Part shown: one piece after another, positions 55,991-64,000 of the stretch | Layout of the letters: every line of letters starts with the position of its first letter | Position numbering within the stretch: the first letter of the stretch is position 1 | From: Planococcus citri | Taxonomy: Eukaryota > Arthropoda > Insecta > Hemiptera > Pseudococcidae | DNA length: 64,000 nt | Assembly (NCBI RefSeq): GCF_950023065.1 | Contig: NC_088681.1 | Span: 70,652,836 to 70,716,835, forward strand | Direction of reading: 5' to 3' | The notes under the pieces: generated by a model | The model's input: only the letters and a program-made list of their open reading frames with translations | Database searches by the model: none | What the model was told of the DNA's origin: nothing | Position numbers and translations under genes: made by a program

Positions 55991-57879
55991 ATATTCCGAT
56001 AACTACCCCTCAAATGGACATTTTTCTGAAAGGGCTCCAAGGTGCGATAAAAAAGAAAGAAAAAATGTAGGTACTAAGTATTTCATCTCACACAGAATTC
56101 ATTCTAGACAATGAAGCTTTTTTTTATTGACATTCTGAACGAAGAAAATGTTTTTTAAACGATTTGCGAAAAGCAACTTGTAACAGGAGCACAGATGCTT
56201 GCTCAGCAAAACGTTGGTTGTGACTTTGGCAACGATAGCGACAGCAACAGCGACGGGGGTGTTTTGTGCTTGATAATTTTTACGTAAAAGCGAGCCTAAT
56301 TCCGTTTAGTAGCGAGCTCGTCGTGTATTTAGTTAATCGAAACGGCGGTTTGTATAAGGGTTTGCGAGATTGTAACAATGGTCGCGCAACAAAGAATTTC
56401 AAATCTGCAACGTACAACACGAACAACCAAGCTGTAATAAAAGGCCGTTTCTTAGGGCTTTGTATAAAGTCTTCTGCTCTATTTACATTCTACCTACGCC
56501 CCGTATGGAGCAATACTCGTGTATCTACCAGCTACCTGACCTATATGTCTACCAATGTAGATGTATACGCCTTAATTACACCCACGTAAAGATAGATAGG
56601 TCTTGGTTGGAACCACCATACCTTTTTCACTTTTATGGGGTGACATGACGACGTACCCAACACTCGATAAAATGAGTATAGGTTTTAGGTATGGTACCTA
56701 CACGTTTAATTAATAATAATCAAAACAGTAGTATGGAGACGATTGTGTAAATATTGTACGAGAAGGTACGTACAAAGTACATATAGATACAAATTACACG
56801 TATGCACGTAATTTGTACCGTATCAACTCGTTTGCGTAGATACGTAGATAAATACAAAAACATAATGACGAAAATTACAAACGACGACCACGTAGCAAAA
56901 ATTTAATTAAAAATAATCCATTGTTGGAATAAATTCGAGCGAATATGTAGGTTTAGGTACTTGAGAATTCAAGAGCTAAACGCTGATTCAAAATTATACT
57001 GATTGGTTTTAATATTCGTCGAATTCACGCGAATGTTGATAACGAGTTTTAAATAAAAAATGAAAACGTTCGTAGATTGGCAGATTATAATTACTTTTTG
57101 TCGCGATAAGCACGATACGATGGCAAAAAAATATAATTTGAGAATTCGTCGACGATCACATAAGTTTTTAATTAAGTAAAGGGGGAAAAAACTCGTAAAC
57201 GATAGACGTGAGGCGATACCACTTGAAATATTCAAAACACTTTACGCGTAATTTTTTTGCTATTAATGTCGAATTCGCCAGAGAGGCATGGGACAGCATT
57301 GGAGTTCAGTTATCGTACCTTCGACGAGGGTTTCGCGTTTCTGGTACGAGTACATGATTTTTTAGGGTTTTGTTATCTCGTTCTGCGGGGAATAAATCGA
57401 GATGTGATAATGGATCGTGTCATAGACACATTTGAGTATTTTTAGAAACGACAATGTATGCGTGATTCGGTTAGTAAACAAAATTGTAATTTTTTATTCT
57501 CGATTTGGTATACGAGTATAATATGTACTTAGTACCTACCTCTGTATTTATTAAAGTGGCTCTTATTCGTATTTGTGAAAATTTGCTCCCTCTTTTTTTC
57601 ACTTCCGCCTCCAAAAAGTTGTTAAAATTTAGGTATGCAAGAAAAAATTCCTGAAAATTTTGGACTTCACTTTGAAATTGATTCAGAATCAAAATTTCTG
57701 CTTTTGGATTTCTCTAGTTAATCTCTCTTTCGAAAAATGACTCCTCCGTTTCCCACTAAGGTATTTTTGAATCCTTGCATAGAGCATCCCAAAGTTGAAA
57801 AAAAAACAAAAAAAATTGAATAAATCGAAGTAGGTTGAGAATTTTTTGTGCTTTTTATTTAATACAAAGTGTAAGTCTA
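55991..57879. other. Unique stretch without a recognised gene
   Basis: Single-copy looking DNA rich in GTACCTA and TACGAGTA motifs. The 107-codon plus frame at 56266-56589 is unrecognised. It could be intronic to the KCTD-like gene. Confidence 0.4.
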
Positions 57880-58200
57880 AGTATGGTGAATTTTAATTTT
57901 CCAACCACATTTGGTAAAATTTTGTGGAAATTTCAAATTTTAAAAATCTACGTGGGAGGCTCCAAAACAGCTCGAAATGATTTGAAACTATTCCAATAGA
58001 TTCGAGGTGTCCGCTTTCTCGGCCAATTTGGTAAAATTTTGATATTTTCCCATTTTTGTCTCTTATGATTTTTATAAAAATTCTCCAAAAATCGAAAAAT
58101 GTACTTTACTGCCTGAAATTTCACCTGATGATGTGTTTTTGGCGTGCTTTTTTGATCTATTTTTGTTCAGTTCGAGAGTTTTTCCACTCCCTTGTTTGAA
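57880..58200. repeat. AGTCCGG-family fragment
   Basis: One module (CAACCACATTTGGTAAAATT, GGGAGGCTCCAAAACAGCTC near 57954) and part of the arm (CCAAAAATCGAAAAATGTAC). Both ends are missing. Confidence 0.7.
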
Positions 58201-59564
58201 TAATACGTCATGTGCTTTTTAACGCCTCCTTATTTTCACCAATTTCTGGTTGATGGGCCCTTTAAAAAAACGTCTACACGAAGAAAATTGTATTGAATTT
58301 TAAAGATCGAGTGCCATCTTGTTATGTACTATACGGATGTACTGACTGGTAATAATACAAAACCAACTGACTGTACTTTTAAGACGCCCGAAAGCGACGT
58401 TTTTATTTTATGAATTGCTTTGTTTACTTGGAACATAGCTTGAAACGTTTATTGTTGCATTCTATCATCATCGTATAAGGAACAAGGAAATAAAAAGGTT
58501 CGAGTTGTCCATTACTCGATATAATAGTCGTGTTTTCTACTGGTAAAATGATGGTCGATTCGACGACGTAGTATAACCTCGATTTAATTACGTGTTGAGC
58601 CGAGCACGGCTCGCTATAAGTGCTCATCATCGTGGAAGAGAGCAAAAAAAAAAAAAAAAAAGAAAAATAGAAAAGAAAACACGGCTGCTGCAAAGTATGT
58701 TTTTGAGAGTAGGTATAACTAATGAGAATGGAAACTTCAAAAGAGTCGTTTGAAAACTCGACAGCGGCCCGAGAAAGGAAGGGCGAGGAGAAAAAAATGA
58801 AATTATACGTTTTACCGCGTTTAGTTCCTGCCGATGGAGCGGCTTCGCGTCCGTCGTCGTCGGCTTTTATAAAGTCGCAGACGATTATACGCGACTTGGA
58901 AAATTGTAAAAGAAAATTAAATTTGAGAATAACTTTTTAAAAAGGACTCGAAATGATTTACTTTGGCAGATAAGCGGAAACCGATGGAGTTTCCTCGGGT
59001 AGTTTATTTGCTGACCTCTATAATCGGCTGTGCAATTTGTCTTCGGGTCGTTCACGCCTTATATAGCAGTTTGTCTGCGGTTCAACGTGCACTATAAGTT
59101 ATACTCGTGCTTACTGCTTGTGCTTACCCGAGTACGAGTACCTAAAGAAACACCTTTGTGGGTACTTAGTTGGCGAAATTTTCCGTCATCGACCGCCGCC
59201 GAAATGTGTACGGTCGCGAATGCTCAGAGTCGCCATTACTCGACTGTTTGAATTTTTTAGGGATGTACGAGTTGTTTTAGCAGATGTGAAACTGGAAATA
59301 TACGAGAAGTTTGCACTTACTAGATGAGAAAATATACGTAGAAATTATTTTTTGATTGATGAACGTGCAAATTACACTCATAGTATTCTGAACAAGTGGA
59401 AAGTTTTACTCATAACCGGTGTCCTATTTGGATTGCAGACGTAATTTAGCTAGAATACAGCAACCCTGGTTATTCAAAAGTGAATGAAACTCAAAATACA
59501 CTACCAGTAAAAATTTCAGACACTGATATTCATTTTTCAATGTTTACGAATTTGTGTAAACCAT
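58201..59564. other. Unique stretch without a recognised gene
   Basis: Unique-looking DNA with an A-run at 58646-58662. The 58722-58940 frame (plus) and the pair at 59030-59327 have no domain. CpG-containing patches near 58820-58900 are unexplained. Confidence 0.4.
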
Positions 59565-59802
59565 AATTTGTGGCTCATTTCTCATGAAAAAAAAAACAAA
59601 ATTTCATTAGGTTCACATGAAATTTAGTTTGTACTGTATTTCGAACCTACCGAGTCGATAGGCGATGATCATAAACCGTTTTGGAGCCCCCAGCAGACTC
59701 AGCACACTGAAAGAGGACCAAAAATTTCAGCGTTTTAAGTATGTACTATGTTAATCTGATCAAATTTTGATTTTTTTTATGAGAAATGAGCCACAAATTT
59801 AT
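59565..59802. repeat. Small inverted repeat abutting an AGTCCGG end
   Basis: AATTTGTGGCTCATTTCTCA at about 59568 recurs inverted as TGAGAAATGAGCCACAAATT at about 59779, each with an adjacent A- or T-run. The right arm ends exactly where the AGTTTGG terminus begins. Confidence 0.6.
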
Positions 59803-60148
59803 AGTTTGGCATATGACAATAGGAATACTTGCACTCCCCCCCCCCACCAACGATCCACCGGGGCCATTTTTTTTCTTAAAGGGGACATCCTAAAGAACAT
59901 TTTAAAATACAATGTGCCCAAAAAAGTAGATTTTGCTTTCCTACGCAGGATCACTCGGTCGAAATTTTTTGAACTGGACAAAACCATATCGAAAGAGTAT
60001 GCAAAAATTCATCACCGGACAAAATTTCAAGTTCTGAAGTGTATTTTTCGATTTTTTGGTGAATTTTTGAAAATTAAAACGAGGGAAAAATAAGGAAAAA
60101 AATCAAAATCATACCAAATTGATCCAGAAAGCTGAAATTTGAGGTATA
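59803..60148. mobile_element. AGTCCGG-family copy, left end only
   Basis: Starts AGTTTGGCATATGACAATAG (two changes from the family end), then a C-run at about 59837-59846, GATCCACCGGGG, and the arm through 'ATTTTTCGATTTTTTGGTGA' to GCTGAAATTTGAGGTATAC. Truncated on the right by a LINE fragment. Confidence 0.8.
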
Positions 60149-60250
60149 CTTTAGACCAACGTAGTTTTTGATCAAAGATGAGTCCCAGGTATTTTGTATT
60201 TGTAACACGAGGGATATAGGTTCATTGTGTAAGCGGATTTTTATACTTTT
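60149..60250 (-). pseudogene. Short LINE fragment, minus strand
   Basis: The reverse complement reads IPRVTNTKYLGLIFDQKLRW, the conserved 'KYLGv.fD.kL.W' segment that follows the reverse-transcriptase core in Jockey/R1-type elements. Only about 100 bases remain. Confidence 0.8.
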
Positions 60251-60259
60251 TACCAATAT

Positions 60260-60730
60260 TCTCAAAAATTACTAAAATTGCCAAATTTTTGGTTTTCAAT
60301 TTTATTCTCTTAAAAATTATCCAAAAGCATTGCTTAGAAATTTGCCATGAATTGTCTAAATGTATCACTTTTTTGCCAATAATTCCTGAAAAGTGACGCT
60401 TTTTCAGAAATTGTCCAAGTCTTGCTTTTCGTCAATAATTACAAAAAAATCCTCGCTTTTTAACAAAATTTTTAAAAATTACTTAGTTTTTTTCAAAAAT
60501 TGTTCAAACGTTCCGTTTTTTTCCAGAAATTGTCAAAAAAACATTTTTTCTAATAAAATGGTCAGTAACCTTATCGTTTTATTTTGTTTCGTCAAAAATT
60601 GAAAAAAAAAACTTATTTTTGTTGCTCTGGTAAAAAAGTTAATTAAGAACATTTTGATAGAAAAATAAAAGCAAGATTTTTTGGAAATTTTGAGCAACAG
60701 AGTGAGAATTTTATTCAACTTTTTACTTTT
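60260..60730. repeat. Degenerate A/T tract (inverted)
   Basis: Units such as CAAAAATTGTTCAAACG, CTTTTTCAGAAATTGTCC and CTCGCTTTTTAAC, in the same orientation as 9300-10120. Confidence 0.5.
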
Positions 60731-63559
60731 TTTCAATGGGAAGGGGGGAAGGGGTGTCCCTCAATAAAGAACTGAAATAGCCAAACTTGGGAGACCGGGA
60801 GAGGTTTTTTCAAAAAATGGTTTTTAAGAAGAGTTCTGCTTAAATGGAAAATTTGTGCATAAGGAGGATTTTTTTCAAACTGGAAGGAAGACTTTTCTGC
60901 ACTGAAAATGCAATAAAAAAATGAGGAATTATTTTCTCATAAAATCCATCAATTTCAGAAGGGGAGGATGAGAGAATGGCATGAAAATAATTCAAATTGG
61001 ACTGTGGTAGAAATTGAAGGGGTGGGGGTGGAAAACTACTTCGCTTTGAAAGTTGCAAAGTTCTTTCTTTAATAATCGAAAAACCAACAAAATCAAATTG
61101 TTCGATGATAATTCCAGAAAATGCTACGTACAGTACAAGATTTTCCCAAACTTGTCACAGGCTGATGAATTTTCTGTTTACATTATGTCAAGGCTGATGT
61201 TGAACCAAATGGATTGTTGTCACATTCTACATTTAAAATCACATCACTTGTTGAAGAAAAACATGAATTAGACCTGAATCCTTTACCTTCCTTGATCCTT
61301 CATCGCACATGGCACAGGTTTTATGTAGGGGGAAAAAAATCTAAAGACTGTAATAATCATTTGCATTTTTGCTTTAGATTTTTTCCATACCGGTAAAAGA
61401 TTAAAGCGATCCAACTCGTTGTAAATTCAATTTGAAGCATCGTTATAACTAAGAATATACACTGTAAGGTACTGCCTTTACTTTGAAAACACACCATCGC
61501 CCAACGTATATAATTTTGAAACTCTGACAGCTTTTTTTTGTTCATTCGAGGTAAATCTGGCTGTACTAAACCGAAGTCGAATAACTCAAAGAAGGGTACC
61601 TATAGGTATTTTACTCGGGTTACAAAACATTTGTCAGTCGTGTTTCGTGGCAGTCTTCCGGCGCGTTAATTAAAGAGGTGAAAAAAATACTACCTAGCTC
61701 GATTGCGTTGGCAGGTTTCACGCTCGAGTTGAGTTCATTTTTTACACCACCTACAGGGTTTTATTTACCGTGTGAAAGTTTACTTTGGGACGATGAATGC
61801 GCGCGTATTTGGTTGAGTAAGTACTTGAACGAAACTAGGAGTAAAGTAACTAACGTAAGGCGGTGTATTTTGGTGTTACGTGACACGAAAATCTTCGACG
61901 ATGACGACGACGACGACGACACGAAAATTTTCCTGCTCTAGCTGGAGCTTTCAGCTCGCTTTACATTTTGTACTTATTAGTACATACGAAGAAAGAATTT
62001 TTAATTAAAGTTCGCAGCGAATGTAATTTACTCGGCAAGCTGCGGTATTTCATTTCGGCGCAAAATATGAAAGAATTTTTCGCCAAGGTACCACCGGAGT
62101 GTCTTTATAGTATCTTTGAGCTTTCTTTCGTCTTAGAGGTATAGGTATAGGTACCTTTTATTACGCAGAAGGCTCGAATAAAGACATGCCATATTTTCCT
62201 AGCATATTTCTAGTAAACGTGAGCCGACTAATTTCATACATAACAGATACGAGTAAGTATCTCGAGTTGGGTATAATCTTGGCGAAATGGAATTTTCTTT
62301 CGAGGTACATTTTAGCCGCTGCAAATCAGTGTAGAAGGAGGATTAATTTTTTCCCTTCTAAATCCTTACTTCGAGTTGCAAAAAAAAAGTCAACTTCATT
62401 TCACCTCACTCTCTACACATAACAATTCAATCTCTCGCTTTAAGCCACACGTAAGAACGAGTCGTCCTCGTCTCTCAAACTTTGAAACAAAACCGCCTTA
62501 TTAAATGAGAATCCTACGTATATAAATACTCGTATATCCTTACACCAGAACTTTTACAAAACTCTGTTCGCACTTACAAATGATTCTACCCGGCACCAGT
62601 TCCACCACAGTTCTGCACTATTCGGTTGGAAAATTTGCTAATTAAATTGTCTTTAAGTAAGTTATAGCTACTTATCTTATTTCCCGTCATCGCGACGGAG
62701 AAATACGAGAAAGATGCGCAAATTGGATGACTGGCTTTGAAATGCCTTTCAGTGCGGCCTATATCCTTTGATGTCTTTTCATAAGTTGATAATTTTTTTA
62801 CGCGACGATATCTAAAAGAAAATTAAAAGCAGATCCAAACTTTTCGAGTAAAACTGCTGGGTACGGATTAGCGATGAAATGAATAGCGGAGCTTTCATGC
62901 AAAAAGAACAGATAAAAATATCTTCGTGCTTACAAAGACGAAAATGACGAGATAATACGCGTTAGAGGGAATATTTTCGCAGCCGTTTCGGTATTAGACG
63001 TAATAATATACGTAGCATATTGTATTTTGTAGGCTGCTGCTGCTATAACATAATATATGTATAATGGCAACGTGTAATATCTGCCTGCTGCTTAGTGCTT
63101 ACGTTAGTTAGACGATGATGTACGAAATCTGTTCTGATACAGATTGTTGCGTATTACAGAATTAAGCGGGTATTAATTTTGCAAGTGAGTACGAAAGTTG
63201 TTGGGTAAAAAAGAAAATTACCTACGTTGAATCTCGATCAGTTGAAAATTGATAGAGCTAGGACTTGGGAATTTGGCCCTTTGAGAAAAATGTTTCAAAA
63301 TTTATCCGATTAAATTATCGCGTTAATTTAGAAATCGGCGAAGTTGGCCCAAAATCCATCATTTGAAAATATCTAGAATCGAGGAATGTTACAAAACATC
63401 GCTTAGTTTGAGCAATAATATCACAAAAAATATCTAAGAGAACAAAAAAATTCTAGAAAATGAAGAAAAATTAGTAAAAAAATCACGAAATTAGACGAAA
63501 ATAAGGTCGGCAAAAAGTCGTGAGAAAAATTTGCGTGAAATCGGAACATTGTGATTAAA
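60731..63559. other. Unique stretch without a recognised gene
   Basis: Single-copy looking DNA. The (GAC)n run at 61898-61920 gives the poly-Asp in the 61678-61941 frame, which I do not accept as a gene. Other frames are below 80 codons. Confidence 0.45.
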
Positions 63560-64000
63560 CTTTGTCAAGTGAAAATGTAATCTTGCCACTTTTTGCTGGA
63601 GGCTTCAGAGTGACTTCAAAAAGTTTGCATTGGTTGAGAAGGGGGGAAGCTGATTTTTGGGCAGCTGAGAAAGTTTTTAGAAGTTCTTTGGAAGAATATT
63701 ATGTAATTTTAAAGTTTTGTTTGAAAATTTGAAATTTTCAACTGTTGAAAAAATACACATTGAGGATCGGCTTGGCTAAAATTGTTGGGTTTCAGTGGGG
63801 ATAATTTTTGCTCTAAATTCGAGTCCACCCTGACAAATTTTGCTAAATTTCATTAGTTTTGAGCAATTTTAAATGATTTTAATGTTTTTTATACGTACTA
63901 GCTAAAGGTCCAAATATAAAACCTCAACTCAACCATCTAACGCACCAAGTTCAGAAGAATCTTAACGAGTTTTGCTATACATCATACTAGAACTACTGTG
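63560..64000. repeat. Weak AGTCCGG-family relic at the window end
   Basis: GCTGGAGGCTTCAGAGTGAC near 63595 and surrounding phrases resemble the module, strongly diverged. The final 100 bases are unassigned. Confidence 0.35.

Noticed and set aside
61678..61941. ORF ending in a poly-Asp run
   Set aside because: The run is a (GAC)n microsatellite and the rest has no recognisable domain.

Overview
This is an AT-rich arthropod (probably insect) nuclear segment made mostly of transposable elements and non-coding DNA. The case for a eukaryote is the set of non-LTR retrotransposon fragments, many small inverted-repeat DNA transposons with exact target-site duplications, a satellite array, and one clear animal exon with a splice acceptor. 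Unique stretches are peppered with TACGAGTA and GTAGGTACCTA motifs. I would guess a hemipteran, but the sequence does not settle it. No bacterial operon, CRISPR array, tRNA or rRNA was found.

Genes. The only confidently recognised host coding sequence is the last exon of a KCTD8/12/16-type gene (minus strand, 48688-49077). Its upstream exons are not seen, so 49-64 kb may be its intron. A second, unrecognised exon-like ORF lies at 33800-34145 (minus). A macrodomain-like ORF (49497-52965, plus) is broken by stacked transposons.

Layout. 1-5 kb: an edge copy of a large dispersed foldback family (here called the AGTCCGG family), degenerate A/T tracts and a reverse-transcriptase fragment. 7.2-8.9 kb: an RNase H-bearing LINE, minus strand. 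11.7-13 kb: a 20-bp satellite. 18.2-24.8 kb: a cluster of terminal-inverted-repeat elements (two flanked by TA, a CACTA-ended palindrome flanked by TTA, a 1.4-kb palindrome flanked by ACAT) and a hammerhead-ribozyme-like motif. 28.0-31.5 kb: two complete AGTCCGG foldbacks, both with 5-bp duplications. 31.8-33.0 kb: a Transib-like element with RSS-like CACAGTG ends and a CGTCG duplication. 37.7-38.1 kb: an 84-bp higher-order tandem repeat. 38.2-40.9 kb: a LINE inside an AGTCCGG copy. 41.6-49 kb: mostly unique DNA next to the KCTD exon. 49.5-54.8 kb: a transposon nest (a 7-bp-TSD MITE split by a hAT, a second hAT carrying a third hAT and a strong hairpin, then AGTCCGG repeat and a LINE). 55-64 kb: further relics and unique DNA.

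There is no gene system working together here. The interest lies in the transposon archaeology: exact TSDs give the order of insertion, and several elements can be classified from their ends alone. Identities and family names rest on reading motifs; no database search was run.
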